In this document: positions 22,807 to 32,765 of the stretch, one piece after another | Layout: each line of letters begins with the position of its first letter | Position numbering within the stretch: position 1 is the stretch's first letter | NCBI RefSeq assembly: GCF_001425785.1 | Contig: NZ_LMDI01000012.1 | Location: 1,566-65,565 of the forward strand | Length of the DNA stretch: 64,000 nucleotides | DNA from: Rhizobacter sp. Root1221 | Lineage (GTDB): Bacteria; Pseudomonadota; Gammaproteobacteria; Burkholderiales; Burkholderiaceae_C | Reading direction: 5' to 3' | Translations under genes and position numbers: made by a program | Notes under the pieces: model-generated | The model's database searches: none | Seen by the model: only the letters and a program-made list of their open reading frames with translations | Told to the model about the DNA's origin: nothing

Positions 22807-23964
22807 TCAGGCCACTTCGTGCAGGACGGCCACGAGGCGGTCGATGTCGGCCTCGGAATGGGCGGCCGACAGCGAGATGCGCAGCCGCGCCGTGCCTTCG
22901 GGCACCGTGGGCGGGCGGATGGCCGGGGCCCAGATGCCGCGCTGGCGGATGGCCTGCATCACGGCCAGCGCCTCGGCGTTGCCCCCGATGATCAGCGGCT
23001 GGATCGCGGTGGGTGAGGCGGGGTGTTCCCACGGCAGGTCGGCCGTGCCGGCGCGCAGCCGGGCGATCAGGCGGTGCAGGTGCTCGCGGCGCCATTCCTC
23101 CTGCTCGATGACCTTCACCGACGCCCGCAGCGCCTCGCCCACCATGGCCGGCGAGGCGGTGGCGAAGATGTAGCTGCGCGCGCGCTGCATCAGCCACTCG
23201 ATGACGGTGGGGTGGCCCGCCACGAATGCCCCGGCGCTGCCCGCGGCCTTGCCGAGCGTGGCCATGTAGATCAGGCGTGGCGAGTCGATGCCGCAGTGCG
23301 CCGCGGTGCCGCGGCCCTGGGGGCCCAGCACGCCGAAGCCGTGGGCGTCGTCGATCATCAGCCAGGCGTCGAAGCGTTCGCACAGCGCGATCATCTCGGC
23401 GAGCGGGGCCACGTCGCCGTCCATGCTGAACACCGCGTCGGTGAGGATCAGCTTGCGGCGGGCGGTGGACCGCTGCAGCGCCTCGGTGAGCGCGGTCAGG
23501 TCGTTGTGCGGGTAGACGTGGATGTCGGCCCGCGACAGGCGGGCGCCATCGATCAGGCACGCGTGGTTCAGCGAATCGGAGAACACCGCGTCACCCCTGC
23601 CGACCAGCGCCGGCACGAGCCCGATGTTGGCCACGTAGCCCGAGCCGAAGTACAGCGCACGCGGCAGCCGCACGAAGTCGGCGAGCTCGTGTTCGAGGGC
23701 ATCGATGGCGGCGCTGTGGCCGCTGACGAGCGGCGACGCCCCGGCGCCCACGCCGTACGTGAGCGCCCCCTGGCGCGCGGCCTCGATCAGCGCCGGGTGC
23801 TGCGACAGGCCCAGGTAGTCGTTGCTGCAGAACGCCAGCACGGTGTTGCCGTCGACACGCAGGTGCGTGCCGTCCACGGCTTCGATGACCGGGCGCTTGC
23901 GGATCAGGTGGGCGTCGGCCAACCCCTGCAGGGCGGTTTCGAATTCGAGGGTGGGGTCGATCAT
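22807..23964 (-). CDS. bioF: 8-amino-7-oxononanoate synthase
   Basis: A 385-aa PLP-dependent alpha-oxoamine synthase joining pimeloyl-thioester and alanine in the first committed step of biotin ring assembly. Key features are [43 protein letters not shown] and the PLP lysine in [14 protein letters not shown]. The C-terminal small domain is complete. The ATG at 23964 gives the usual length. It follows bioD by 30 bases and belongs to the run chorismate-lyase-like, bioA, bioD, bioF. Confidence 0.93.
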   Translation of the reverse strand: MIDPTLEFETALQGLADAHLIRKRPVIEAVDGTHLRVDGNTVLAFCSNDYLGLSQHPALIEAARQGALTYGVGAGASPLVSGHSAAIDALEHELADFVRLPRALYFGSGYVANIGLVPALVGRGDAVFSDSLNHACLIDGARLSRADIHVYPHNDLTALTEALQRSTARRKLILTDAVFSMDGDVAPLAEMIALCERFDAWLMIDDAHGFGVLGPQGRGTAAHCGIDSPRLIYMATLGKAAGSAGAFVAGHPTVIEWLMQRARSYIFATASPAMVGEALRASVKVIEQEEWRREHLHRLIARLRAGTADLPWEHPASPTAIQPLIIGGNAEALAVMQAIRQRGIWAPAIRPPTVPEGTARLRISLSAAHSEADIDRLVAVLHEVA

Positions 23965-23994
23965 TGGGGTACAGGTTTCGGGCAATCGGCCATC

Positions 23995-24669
23995 TTAGTC
24001 CCGTCCCGCACCCTCCAGCCAGACCACCTGATCCGGCCGCGGCACCGCCATGCGGGGCACGTCGGCCCACATCGGCGCCCCGAGCCGCGCGGCGAGCGTG
24101 GCGATGTTGTCCGCTACCGACGACATCGCCGGATCGATGCGGTTGGCCACCCAGCCGGCCAGGCGCAGGCCGCGGGCGCGCACGGCCTCGGCCGTCAGCA
24201 GCGCATGGTTCAGGCAGCCCAGGCGCAGGCCCACCACCAGCACCACCGGCAGCGCGAGGCGCTCGGCCAGGTCGGCACCGGTCTGGGTGTCGTTCAGCGG
24301 CACGTGGAAGCCGCCCGCACCTTCCACCACGACGGCATCGGCCAGCGCGGCCAGTTGCCGGTAGCGGTCGGCGAGGAGGTCCACGCTGATGACCTGCCCG
24401 GCCGCACGCGCCGCGAGGTGGGGCGAGAGCGGCAGTGGCAGGCAGTACGGGTTGTCGAGGCCCCGGGGCACGGCCAGCGAGCCGGCCGCACGCAGGGCCA
24501 CCGCGTCCTCGTTGTCGGGGCCGCCGGGCAGGTCGATGGTGCCGGCCGCCACCGGTTTCATGCCCACGACCCGCGCATGGGTGCGCCGAAGATGGTGCAG
24601 CAGCGCGCAGCTGACGAGGGTCTTGCCCACCTCGGTGTCGGTGCCGGTCACGAAAAAGGCGGTGGTCAT
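23995..24669 (-). CDS. bioD: Dethiobiotin synthetase
   Basis: A 224-aa ATP-dependent carboxylase closing the ureido ring of dethiobiotin. The P-loop variant FVTGTDTEVGKTLVSCALL at the N-terminus, the KPVAAG substrate Lys segment and VVEGAGGFHVPL (Mg/ATP loop) are all present. It is cytoplasmic and usually dimeric. Its ATG at 24669 overlaps the bioA stop by 4 bp. No bioB is seen in the window, so the final sulfur insertion enzyme is encoded elsewhere. Confidence 0.95.
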   Translation of the reverse strand: MTTAFFVTGTDTEVGKTLVSCALLHHLRRTHARVVGMKPVAAGTIDLPGGPDNEDAVALRAAGSLAVPRGLDNPYCLPLPLSPHLAARAAGQVISVDLLADRYRQLAALADAVVVEGAGGFHVPLNDTQTGADLAERLALPVVLVVGLRLGCLNHALLTAEAVRARGLRLAGWVANRIDPAMSSVADNIATLAARLGAPMWADVPRMAVPRPDQVVWLEGAGRD

Positions 24670-25967
24670 GCCGTGGCCTCCAGCGCCGCGAGGGCGTTCG
24701 ACGCGAGCCAGGCCGTGGCCTCGTCGTCCAGCACGTACGGGGGCATGAAGTACAGCGTGGAACCGATGGGGCGCAGCATCAGCCCGCGTTCGAGGGCGGC
24801 TGCGTGGTAGCGCTGCGCGAACGTGGGGTCGTCGGTGGCCACGTCGAACGCCCAGATCATGCCGAGCTGGCGCGAGGCGGTGACCAACGGGTGCTGCGCG
24901 ATGGGTTCGCTGAGCGCCGACAGGCGCGCGGCGGTGGTGCGGTTGTGGGCGAGCCAGTCGCGCTGGCCGAACACCTCGAGCGTGGCCAGCGCGGCGCGGC
25001 ACGCGAGCGGATTGCCGGTGTACGAATGCGAGTGCAGGAAGCCGCGTGCGGTGCGGTCGTCGTAGAAGGCATCGTAGATGGCATCCGTGCACAACACGGC
25101 CGACAGCGCGAGCGTGCCGCCGGTGAGGCCTTTCGACAGGCAGATCAGGTCGGGCCGGATGCCGGCCTGCTGGTGCGCGAACATCGTGCCGGTGCGGCCG
25201 AAGCCCACCGCGATCTCGTCGACCACCAGGTGCACCTCGTACCGGTCGCACAGCGCGCGCACCTGCCGCAGGTACTCGGCATCGTGCATCGCCATGCCGG
25301 CGGCACACTGCACCAGCGGCTCCACGATGAATGCCGCCACGTCGGCGTGGTGCTGCTCGAGGTAGGTGCCCAGCACGGCCGCGCAACGGCGGGCGTGGTC
25401 GGCGGCCGATTCACCCGGGGCGGCACCGCGGGCGTCGGGGCTCGGCACCGTGGCGCTGACCCGCACGAGCGGGCCGTAGGCCTCGCGGAAGATGGGGATG
25501 TCGGTCACCGACAGCGCGCCCACGGTTTCGCCGTGGTACCCGTGTTCCAGGCCGATGAAGCGGTGCTTGCCCGGGCGGCCGCGGTTGCGCCAGCTGTGCG
25601 CGCTCATCTTCAGCGCGATCTCGGTGGCCGAGGCACCGTCGCTCGCGTAGAAGGCGTGGCCCAGGCCCGTCAACTCACCCAGCCGTTCGGAAAGGTCCAC
25701 CACCGGCTCGTGGGTGCAGCCGGCCAGCATCACGTGCGACAGGCGGCCAAGCTGTTCGGTCATCGCGGCCACGATGTGCGGGTGGTTGTGGCCGAAGAGA
25801 TTGACCCACCACGAGCTGATGCCGTCGAGGTAGCGTTTCCCGCCGGTGTCGATCAGCCACGGGCCCTCGGCGCGGGCGATGCCCAGCAGCGGCCGGGTCT
25901 CCAGCTGTTTCATCTGGCTGCACGGGTGCCAGACGGCGCGGCGGCTGCGTTCGATGAGGGTTGTCAT
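24666..25967 (-). CDS. bioA: Adenosylmethionine-8-amino-7-oxononanoate aminotransferase
   Basis: A 433-aa class-III PLP aminotransferase that makes DAPA in biotin synthesis, using S-adenosylmethionine as amino donor in the family. Visible landmarks are WHPCSQMKQ near the start, FYASDGASATEIALKM, GLEHGYHGETVGALSVT, VDEIAVGFGRTGTMFA and the PLP Lys in LICLSKGLTGGTLALS. The ATG at 25967 gives the canonical start. Only one base separates it from the stop of the chorismate-lyase-like gene, so the two are probably translationally coupled. Confidence 0.94.
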   Translation of the reverse strand: MTTLIERSRRAVWHPCSQMKQLETRPLLGIARAEGPWLIDTGGKRYLDGISSWWVNLFGHNHPHIVAAMTEQLGRLSHVMLAGCTHEPVVDLSERLGELTGLGHAFYASDGASATEIALKMSAHSWRNRGRPGKHRFIGLEHGYHGETVGALSVTDIPIFREAYGPLVRVSATVPSPDARGAAPGESAADHARRCAAVLGTYLEQHHADVAAFIVEPLVQCAAGMAMHDAEYLRQVRALCDRYEVHLVVDEIAVGFGRTGTMFAHQQAGIRPDLICLSKGLTGGTLALSAVLCTDAIYDAFYDDRTARGFLHSHSYTGNPLACRAALATLEVFGQRDWLAHNRTTAARLSALSEPIAQHPLVTASRQLGMIWAFDVATDDPTFAQRYHAAALERGLMLRPIGSTLYFMPPYVLDDEATAWLASNALAALEATA

Positions 25968-25968
25968 G

Positions 25969-26481
25969 TCAGGCCTCCTGCACCATGCCGTCACGGTACA
26001 CCTCGAAGATCAGCATCAGCGGGGTGGTGGGGGTGACCACGCGGTAGCTGCGGCTGGCGTGCGGGTCGGGTTGGCCCACGTGCGACCACAACACGTCCGA
26101 CAGGCCGGCCGAACCCGGCACGGTTTCCCGTTGCACGAACAGCTTTCCCAGCAGGTGGCCCACCGGGGCCTGGCCCGCGTCGAGACCGGCCAGGAACCAG
26201 TCGGGCACCGCGTCGAGCCGGGTGTACGACAGGTTGTCCATCATCACGCGGTCGTGCGCATGCAGGCTCGTGACGCGTTCAAGCCAGCGCTCGCCGCCCA
26301 ACTGCGCGCGCACCGCGGCGGGCACGTCGGCCGTTTGCCGCTGGTGGTGCAGCTGGACGATGACGGGCCGGCGCGCGAGCGCCTCGCACACCCGCGTGGT
26401 GGAACCGTCGAGCGCCAGCAGCGCGCGCAGCAGTGGCGCGTGGGCCGGCTCGGCGGGGAAAAGTTGTCGCTCTACACTCAT
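25969..26481 (-). CDS. Chorismate pyruvate-lyase-like protein (UbiC/DUF98 fold)
   Basis: A 170-aa protein resembling the DUF98/UbiC-type chorismate lyases, which release pyruvate from chorismate to give a hydroxybenzoate. The match rests on LLALDGSTTRVCEAL, VIVQLHHQRQ, LDAVPDWFLAGL followed by PVGHLLGKLFVQRETV, and RSYRVVTPTTPLMLIFEVY. It is coupled to bioA and divergent from pabB, another chorismate enzyme, with only 14 bp between inferred starts. The product (4-hydroxybenzoate for ubiquinone or another isomer) and the reason for the biotin link are unknown. Confidence 0.65.
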   Translation of the reverse strand: MSVERQLFPAEPAHAPLLRALLALDGSTTRVCEALARRPVIVQLHHQRQTADVPAAVRAQLGGERWLERVTSLHAHDRVMMDNLSYTRLDAVPDWFLAGLDAGQAPVGHLLGKLFVQRETVPGSAGLSDVLWSHVGQPDPHASRSYRVVTPTTPLMLIFEVYRDGMVQEA

Positions 26482-26495
26482 GCGCCCAGGATCTC

Positions 26496-27896
26496 GTGTT
26501 GCCGAAGTTGACGCCCAGGATCGTACCCCTTGACCTCTCCGCGTCGCCGCAGGCGGTGTGCGCGCGCCTGCGCGGCCGGGGCGACACGGTGTTGCTGGAG
26601 AGCAGCAAGGCGATGCCGGGGCTCTCCGGGTGGTCGTGCGTGGCCGGGCCTCCGGTGGCCACGCTCGAGGCGGGGGAACACGAAACGGTGTTGCGCCGTG
26701 CCGATGGCACGGTGGTCAACCGCTGGACCGACCCGTTCCACGCCCTGCGCGACGTGCTGGCCGGCATCGCCCACACGGGCCCGCTGCCCCACGGGGTGCC
26801 GTTTGCCGGGGGGCTGGCCGGGTTCGTGGGATACGACCTGGCGCGCCACGTGGAACGCCTGCCGGTGATCGCCGCGGCCGACCCCGCCCTGCCCCGCCTG
26901 CGCCTGCACCTGTGCGACCACGTGCTGGCCTACGACCACGCGGCCGCCCGCTGGTGGAGTTGCACCACCGGCGGCCACGGGCCGCGCCGGGCCGCGGTGT
27001 GGGCCGAGACGCTGGCCCGCGCCCGCGGACCCGACCCGGCGCCCGGTTCGTTCGGCGCCGCACCGCTCGTGTCACGCACCGGGCCCGACCGTTACCTCGC
27101 GGATGTGCAGCGGGTGCTCGACTACATCGCGGCCGGTGACATCTTCCAGGCCAACCTGTCGCACCGCCTCGAAGGCGCGTTCACCGGCGACCCGTGGGCG
27201 CTGTACACGCGCCTCACGGCACTGAACCCCGCGCCGTTCTCGGCGTACCTGGAGGGCGGCGGCCTGGCCATCGCCAGTGTGTCGCCCGAGCGGTTCCTGA
27301 AGCTCGACGGCCGCGACGTGGTGGCGCGGCCCATCAAGGGCACCCGCGCCCGCGACGCCGACCCGGCACTTGACGGCGAACAGCGCGACGCGCTGGCGGC
27401 GAGTGTCAAGGACCGCGCCGAAAACGTGATGATCGTGGACCTGATGCGCAACGACCTGGGCCGTGTGGCCGACACGGGCAGTGTGTCGGTCGAGCGCCTG
27501 TTCGAGATCGAGGCCCACCCGAGCGTGTGGCAGATGGTGTCGACGATCCGCGCGCGGCTGCGGGCCGGGCTCGGTGCACCCGAGCTGCTGCGGGCCTGCT
27601 GGCCACCGGGGTCGATGACCGGGGCGCCGAAGGTGCGCGCGATGGAGATCATCGAATCGCTGGAGCCCGTGCGGCGCGGGCCGTACGCGGGGGCCATCGG
27701 GTACTTCGACGCCAGCGGGGCCATGGACCTGTCGGTGGTCATCCGCACCGCGGTGGTTGCCGCGGGCCGGGTGATGGTGCAGGTGGGGGGTGCGGTGGTG
27801 GCCGATTCACTGCCCCAGGCCGAACTGGATGAAACCTACGCCAAGGGCCGGCTGCTGGTGCAGGCCCTCGCCGGGGGTGTCAGCGGGACGCCTTGA
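26496..27896 (+). CDS. pabB: Aminodeoxychorismate synthase component I
   Basis: About 466 aa of the chorismate-utilising anthranilate/PABA synthase family. It converts chorismate plus ammonia to aminodeoxychorismate for folate. Conserved blocks are FAGGLAGFVGYDLARHVE, AGDIFQANLSHR, RPIKGTRARDAD, MRNDLGRVADTGSV and GSMTGAPKVRAMEIIESLEP. No ATG fits; AGGA at 26488-26491 points to GTG 26496 or TTG 26499. The frame is open upstream to 26433. Its end overlaps the convergent AsmA gene by 17 bp. No pabA or pabC is next to it. Confidence 0.88.
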   Translation: MLPKLTPRIVPLDLSASPQAVCARLRGRGDTVLLESSKAMPGLSGWSCVAGPPVATLEAGEHETVLRRADGTVVNRWTDPFHALRDVLAGIAHTGPLPHGVPFAGGLAGFVGYDLARHVERLPVIAAADPALPRLRLHLCDHVLAYDHAAARWWSCTTGGHGPRRAAVWAETLARARGPDPAPGSFGAAPLVSRTGPDRYLADVQRVLDYIAAGDIFQANLSHRLEGAFTGDPWALYTRLTALNPAPFSAYLEGGGLAIASVSPERFLKLDGRDVVARPIKGTRARDADPALDGEQRDALAASVKDRAENVMIVDLMRNDLGRVADTGSVSVERLFEIEAHPSVWQMVSTIRARLRAGLGAPELLRACWPPGSMTGAPKVRAMEIIESLEPVRRGPYAGAIGYFDASGAMDLSVVIRTAVVAAGRVMVQVGGAVVADSLPQAELDETYAKGRLLVQALAGGVSGTP

Positions 27897-29679
27897 CCGC
27901 CGGGGCGGTGTCGCAACCGCCCGCCGGGCCGATGGCCTCGGCCTTCACCAGCGCGATCCGCGCATCGTCGAATGACCCGGTGACCTGGATGGACTGGTGC
28001 AGCGCGAGCACGGCCGTCTGTTTGGGGGCCGGGGTCAGCAGCAGGTCGAAGCGCTGTCCGCGCAGGTCCACCTGACCGCGTCCATCGATGCGGGTCTGGG
28101 CGGTGTCGAGCAGCAGCGGGAACACGTCCCCGCGGCCGTCGCGCAACACCACGTCCACGCGGGCGCAGTGGATGGGCACGTCGGCCGCGCCCCCCACCTT
28201 CGCCCGCAACAACTTGCCGCCGTTGAGCGCCAGCTTGGCATCGAGCGCCGCGGACAGCCGGCCGCCCTTGAGCTGGGCGCTGCCCTGTCCGGCCGCATGC
28301 GCCACGAGGTCGTGCCACGTGGCACCGCGGCTCGTGAGCTTGACCTGCCCCGACACCGGCCCGGTGGCCTCGCCACCGTCGGGCAACGCGGGCAGCAGCT
28401 GCTCGAGCCGCAGGTTGTGCCACGACAGTTCCACGCGGGCGGCGGGTGGCTGCTGGCGCGCGTCGAGCACCAGAAGCCCCTGCGCGTGGCCGCCGGCCAG
28501 CTGCGCCTGCACCGGGGTCAGGTCGAGCAGGCCGTCGTCGAGGTGGGCCTTCGCGCGCACCTGGGCGAGCGGCGGCAGGCCCGGCACGTGGAGGGTCTGC
28601 ACGTTCACGGCCACGTCGCCGTCGAACGGGCGCAGGTCGAGGCGGCTGCGCTTCGCGGGCGCGACCGGTGCGGCGGAAGGTGCCGCCTTCGGCCACAGGT
28701 CGGTGACGTGGGTGGTGCGGCTTGTCAGCGTGGCGTCCAGGAACGGCCGGTCGGCGCTGGCGTTGAAGCGTGCCTCCCCGGCGAGGTCGGAACGGCCCAC
28801 CCGGGCCTGCAGGTCGGTGAAGGTCCACAGGCCCTCGGCCTTCGACAGGTGGGCGGTTGCCTGGTAGGCGGCGGTGTCGGGCCACGCGTGGGGCAACAGG
28901 CCGTGCAGGTCCGCGAGCGATGGGCCGGCCACGCGCAGGCTGGTGTCCACCGCGGTGAGCTTGAACAGGTCGGTGACCTGGCCGTCGACCTCGGCGCGGG
29001 TCTTGCCCGACGTGGCCGCCACCCGCAGCGAAAACGGCTCTCCCGTTTCCAGGAACGTGAGGACCCGTGACGTGGTGGCGGTGCCGGCAAACCGGGCATC
29101 GCGGAACGTGCCGTCGAAGTCGATGCGGGTGGTGAGCGGTGCGCCGTTGCCGACGGGCACCTCGGCGGGCAAGGCCTCCGCGGCGGTGCGCACGTCGAAG
29201 CCCGCGGCCTCGTGCACGAACCGCAGCTGGCTGTGACGGGCCTCGAGGCGCAGGAACTTGAACTTGCCGGGTCCGCGGTCGCCGGGGTTGCGCAGCCGCC
29301 AGTTCCGCAACCCGTCGGCGCGGCGCTCAAGGGCCACATCGGCGTCGACCAGCACGAGCCGGGAGACCACCGGGCGGCGCTCGATCAGGCTGCGCCACGC
29401 GAACGTGAACGACACCTCGCCCACCACCGCAAACGGCTGGCCGGCGGTGGTGCGTGCCCAGGGGGCGTTGGGGATGTGGACCTGGCGCAGGCGTACCGTG
29501 GGGTCGAGGCCGGTGAACGAGAGGTGCAGGTCACCGATGCGGATCGCACGGCCCGAGCGTTCGGACAGGTGGTTCTCGAGCGGGGTGCGAAACCAGTTCC
29601 AGTCCCACACCGCGGCCGTGGTGCCGAGGGCCGCGGCCACTCCGATGAACACGACGGTCTTGCGGCCAGGCAGGGTCAT
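27880..29679 (-). CDS. AsmA family envelope protein
   Basis: A 599-aa protein of the AsmA group, now viewed as bridge-like lipid carriers linked to outer-membrane phospholipid movement. It has one N-terminal membrane helix (about 8-26), the conserved early SGRAIRIGDLHLSFTGLDPTV, and a long periplasmic beta-rich body. The C-terminal AsmA repeat includes DGRGQVDLRGQRFDLLLTP. It heads towards the operon end after ybhN-like and clsB, which also concern membrane lipids. The start is the ATG at 29679. Confidence 0.85.
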   Translation of the reverse strand: MTLPGRKTVVFIGVAAALGTTAAVWDWNWFRTPLENHLSERSGRAIRIGDLHLSFTGLDPTVRLRQVHIPNAPWARTTAGQPFAVVGEVSFTFAWRSLIERRPVVSRLVLVDADVALERRADGLRNWRLRNPGDRGPGKFKFLRLEARHSQLRFVHEAAGFDVRTAAEALPAEVPVGNGAPLTTRIDFDGTFRDARFAGTATTSRVLTFLETGEPFSLRVAATSGKTRAEVDGQVTDLFKLTAVDTSLRVAGPSLADLHGLLPHAWPDTAAYQATAHLSKAEGLWTFTDLQARVGRSDLAGEARFNASADRPFLDATLTSRTTHVTDLWPKAAPSAAPVAPAKRSRLDLRPFDGDVAVNVQTLHVPGLPPLAQVRAKAHLDDGLLDLTPVQAQLAGGHAQGLLVLDARQQPPAARVELSWHNLRLEQLLPALPDGGEATGPVSGQVKLTSRGATWHDLVAHAAGQGSAQLKGGRLSAALDAKLALNGGKLLRAKVGGAADVPIHCARVDVVLRDGRGDVFPLLLDTAQTRIDGRGQVDLRGQRFDLLLTPAPKQTAVLALHQSIQVTGSFDDARIALVKAEAIGPAGGCDTAPAVKASR

Positions 29680-29688
29680 CGGACCATG

Positions 29689-30654
29689 TTAGGCGCTTTT
29701 GCGCAGCGCCTTGGCTCGGGCCTCCACGAACAGGAACGTGACCGTGGCCACGATCAGCGGGCCGAGGTAGTAGACCGCGCGGTACGCGAGCAGCGCCCCG
29801 AGCAACTCGCCCTTGGGCACCTGGTGCGACAGCAGGGCCACGAACACCGCCTCGAGCACCCCGATGCCGGCGGGCACGTGCGTGATGACCCCCGCCACCG
29901 CGGCCACCAGCAGCACGCTCAGCACGGCGGGATAGTCGATGCGCTGCTGCAGCAGCACGTACACGATGCTGGCGATCAGCAGCCAGTTGGCACACGACAT
30001 CACGAGCTGCAGCCCCGCGATGCGCCACGACGGCAACGCGATCTCGTGTCCCCGCACGGTCCAGCTGCGCCGCGTGGACGCGGCACAGGCCAGCAGGTAC
30101 GCGGCGGCCATCGCGAGCAGCACCCCGCCGAGCACCTGCAGGCCCTCGCTGCCGAGCTTCCAGTCGGGCGGCAGCGCCAGCGGGCGCAGCAGGAACACGG
30201 TGCCGGCGAGCACGATGTAGCCGAGCCAGTTGGTCAACATGCTCATCGTCAGCACGCGGGTGATCACCACGTTGTCGAGGCCGAGCCGCGCATACAGCCG
30301 GTAGCGGAACGCGAACCCGCCCACCAGCGCCCCGAGGTTCAGGTTGAACGCATAGCTGATGAACGTGACGAGCATGACCCGGCCCGCGCCAAGCGGGTGG
30401 CCCGTGAGGTGGCGGCCGAACAGGTCGAACGTGCTGTACAGCGTGTAGCTGGCCAGCGCGAGCAACGCACCGAGGGCGACCACGCCGTTGGGCAGCGCCA
30501 GCACGGTGTCCCACACCTCGTCCCATTCGATGGCACGGGCCTGGTGGAACAACAACCAGGCGACGAGGCCGAAGAAGGCGATCGTCAGGACCCGTTTCGC
30601 GACGGGCCACAGCGACGAGGGGGCTCGTTCGGCGAGGCCGCCAGGCGGGCTCAT
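29689..30654 (-). CDS. YbhN/UPF0104 (lysylphosphatidylglycerol synthase-like) membrane protein
   Basis: A 321-aa membrane protein with about eight helices of the LPG_synthase_TM/UPF0104 family. Signature segments are FISYAFNLNLGALVGGFAFRYRLYARLGL, VTHVPAGIGVLEAVFVALL, and an ending with YYLGPLIVATVTFLFVEA. In E. coli ybhN also neighbours clsB and the EEP gene, an arrangement kept here. The catalytic aminoacyl-transfer domain of true MprF is absent. Its ATG overlaps the clsB stop by 4 bp. Confidence 0.86.
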   Translation of the reverse strand: MSPPGGLAERAPSSLWPVAKRVLTIAFFGLVAWLLFHQARAIEWDEVWDTVLALPNGVVALGALLALASYTLYSTFDLFGRHLTGHPLGAGRVMLVTFISYAFNLNLGALVGGFAFRYRLYARLGLDNVVITRVLTMSMLTNWLGYIVLAGTVFLLRPLALPPDWKLGSEGLQVLGGVLLAMAAAYLLACAASTRRSWTVRGHEIALPSWRIAGLQLVMSCANWLLIASIVYVLLQQRIDYPAVLSVLLVAAVAGVITHVPAGIGVLEAVFVALLSHQVPKGELLGALLAYRAVYYLGPLIVATVTFLFVEARAKALRKSA

Positions 30655-31892
30655 CGCGCCTCCGGGGTTTCCGTCACGCGGGTCATCCCCTCCAGGCTGG
30701 CCGCGCCGGGATGGTCATCCACCTGCGGGGTCACGACCTTCGGCACGTGGGCTGGCAGCCATCCGGCCCAGGCCGGGTAGCGGCGCAGGAAGTGGAAGAC
30801 GAAGAAGCTGCGCACGAGGTGGAACACGTTGCGCGCGGGCAGGCGGTCGGCCGAGATCTGCTGGCAGCCATTCTCGATCAGGGCCTCCAGGCGTTCGCGC
30901 AGGTGGCGGTTGAACGCCCGGTCGCGGATGAACAGGTTGGCCTCGAGGTTGAGCGACAGGCTCAACGGGTCGAGGTTGCTGGACCCGACCGTGCTCCATT
31001 CGTCGTCGGTCAGCGCCACCTTGCCGTGCAGCGGGCGCGCGCAGTACTCGTAGATCTGGACGCCGGCACGCTGCAGGTGGTCGTACAGCATCGCGGCGGC
31101 CGTCTTGACGATGGGCATGTCGGGCTCACCCTGCAGGATCAGCCGCACGCGCACGCCGCGGCGCGCCGCGCGCCGCATTTCCTTCAGCAGCCGGTAGCCT
31201 GGGAAGAAGTAGGCGTTGGCGATGGTCACTTCCTTGCGCGCGGCGCGGATGGCCACGCGGTAGTGGCGTTCGATGTCGGTGCGGTGGTCCTGGTTGTCGC
31301 GGGTCACGAACAGCGCGGCGGCCTCGCTGCCCGTCTGGCGCTGCGGGTCGTGTTCGCGGCGGAACCAGTGGCGGCGCGGGTCAGCGTTGGCGATGGCGGC
31401 GCGGGCGAATGTGTGGATCTCGGCCACGATGGGTCCTTCGACCTTCACCGCATAGTCCTGCTTCGCCTGCGGGCCGAAGTCCGCCAGGTGGTCGGCCGAG
31501 TAGTTGAGGCCCCCCACGAACGCCACGGCCTGGTCCACGACGACGATCTTGCGGTGCATCCGGCGGAACACGTTCGTGCGCATGCCGAGGAAACGGGGTT
31601 TGGGGTCGAACGCGCGCAGGCGCACGCCGGCCCCGGCCAGCGGGCCGATGAACGCAGGCGTGAGTTCGGACGAGCCGAAGCCATCGACGAGCACGTCCAC
31701 GCTCACGCCACGCCGCCCGGCTTCGACCAGCGCGGCGTGCAACTCCCAGCCCACCTTGTCCTCGAACACGATGAACGTCTCGAGCACGACCTCGTGTTTC
31801 GCGTGCCGGATCGCGTCGAACACGGCGGGGAAAAAGGCCTCGCCGTTTTCCAGCAACTCGAAACGGTTGCCGGTGGTCCAGCGGGCGTTCAC
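30651..31892 (-). CDS. clsB: Cardiolipin synthase B
   Basis: A 413-aa phospholipase-D superfamily enzyme making cardiolipin from phosphatidylglycerol (and phosphatidylethanolamine in some members). Two HKD motifs are visible: [16 protein letters not shown] and [21 protein letters not shown]-terminal hydrophobic targeting helices are lacking, as expected for ClsB. The start is GTG at 31892, overlapping the upstream gene's stop by 4 bp (GTGA). The open frame extends to 31940, but the conserved start [18 protein letters not shown] lies just after the GTG. Confidence 0.9.
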   Translation of the reverse strand: MNARWTTGNRFELLENGEAFFPAVFDAIRHAKHEVVLETFIVFEDKVGWELHAALVEAGRRGVSVDVLVDGFGSSELTPAFIGPLAGAGVRLRAFDPKPRFLGMRTNVFRRMHRKIVVVDQAVAFVGGLNYSADHLADFGPQAKQDYAVKVEGPIVAEIHTFARAAIANADPRRHWFRREHDPQRQTGSEAAALFVTRDNQDHRTDIERHYRVAIRAARKEVTIANAYFFPGYRLLKEMRRAARRGVRVRLILQGEPDMPIVKTAAAMLYDHLQRAGVQIYEYCARPLHGKVALTDDEWSTVGSSNLDPLSLSLNLEANLFIRDRAFNRHLRERLEALIENGCQQISADRLPARNVFHLVRSFFVFHFLRRYPAWAGWLPAHVPKVVTPQVDDHPGAASLEGMTRVTETPEAR

Positions 31893-32677
31893 AGCGCGAT
31901 CTCCGCCGCGAGCGGTGCGTGGTCGGAGAGGTGCGACCACGGTTTGCGCGGCAGCACGAACGGGGCGTGCACGGCGGCGTTGCGCACGTAGATGCGGTCG
32001 AGCTGCAACATGGGAAACCGTGCCGGGAACGTGCGGGCCGAGCGGCCGTTGGCCTTGACGAATACCTCGTGCAGGCCCGCCCCCTTCTCGAGGATGCGGT
32101 GGGCGTTGCGCCGCCAGTCGTTGAAGTCGCCGGCCACCAGCAGCGGGGCGTCGGCGGGCACTTCTTCACGCACCATCTGGCACAGCATGTCGAGCTGCTT
32201 GCGGCGGTGAGCCTCCTGCAGGCTCAGGTGCACGCAGATGGCGTGGATCTCGGGCTTGTGCTCACGCCCCGGCACCTTCATCACCACGTGCAGCAGGCCG
32301 CGGCGTTCGGGCCCGGCGATGGACACGTCGCGGTTCTCGTGGTGGACGATGGGGTACTTCGACAGCACCGCGTTGCCATGATGGCCGTGCGGGTACACGG
32401 CGTTGCGCCCGTATGCGAACTGCGGCCAGATGGAATCGGCGAGGAACTCGTAGTGCGGGGACTCGGGCCAGTTGTGGAACCGGTCCGGATGGCGCATGTG
32501 GGTGCCCTGCACTTCCTGCAGGAACACCACGTCGGCCGACACCGCCCGCACCGCCTCTCGCAGTTCGGGAAGGATGAAGCGGCGGTTCAGGGCCGTGAAA
32601 CCCTTGTGCGTGTTCACCGTCAGTACCTTGAACGTGAACTCGGCCTTGGGCGCGGCCGACGGGGGGTTGTGGCTCAT
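31889..32677 (-). CDS. Endonuclease/exonuclease/phosphatase family protein
   Basis: A 262-aa metal-dependent hydrolase of the EEP superfamily. It has [16 protein letters not shown] (metal Glu), VAGDFNDWR (Asp/Asn), LDRIYVRN and the terminal [11 protein letters not shown] (Asp/His). Related genes precede clsB and ybhN in other proteobacteria, as in E. coli ybhP. The substrate could be nucleic acid, phosphoinositide-like or phospholipid; none is established. It is the first gene of the unit ending with the AsmA gene. The start is the ATG at 32677. Confidence 0.86.
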   Translation of the reverse strand: MSHNPPSAAPKAEFTFKVLTVNTHKGFTALNRRFILPELREAVRAVSADVVFLQEVQGTHMRHPDRFHNWPESPHYEFLADSIWPQFAYGRNAVYPHGHHGNAVLSKYPIVHHENRDVSIAGPERRGLLHVVMKVPGREHKPEIHAICVHLSLQEAHRRKQLDMLCQMVREEVPADAPLLVAGDFNDWRRNAHRILEKGAGLHEVFVKANGRSARTFPARFPMLQLDRIYVRNAAVHAPFVLPRKPWSHLSDHAPLAAEIAL

Positions 32678-32715
32678 GCCTCCGGTTTTACCGGAGGGCG
32701 CCCGCCGCGGCTGTA

Positions 32716-32756
32716 GGAAAAGACCGAGGGCCGGTGCAGGCCCACGGCCCGCCCTC
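32716..32756 (-). terminator. Intrinsic terminator after GST gene
   Basis: Outer stem GAGGGC / GCCCTC (32726-32731 and 32751-32756) with further GC pairing inside, followed on the minus strand by GGTCTTTTCC. It starts about ten bases after the GST stop. It should end that transcript and separate it from the EEP-clsB operon downstream. Confidence 0.65.
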
Positions 32757-32765
32757 AATGGTGCA

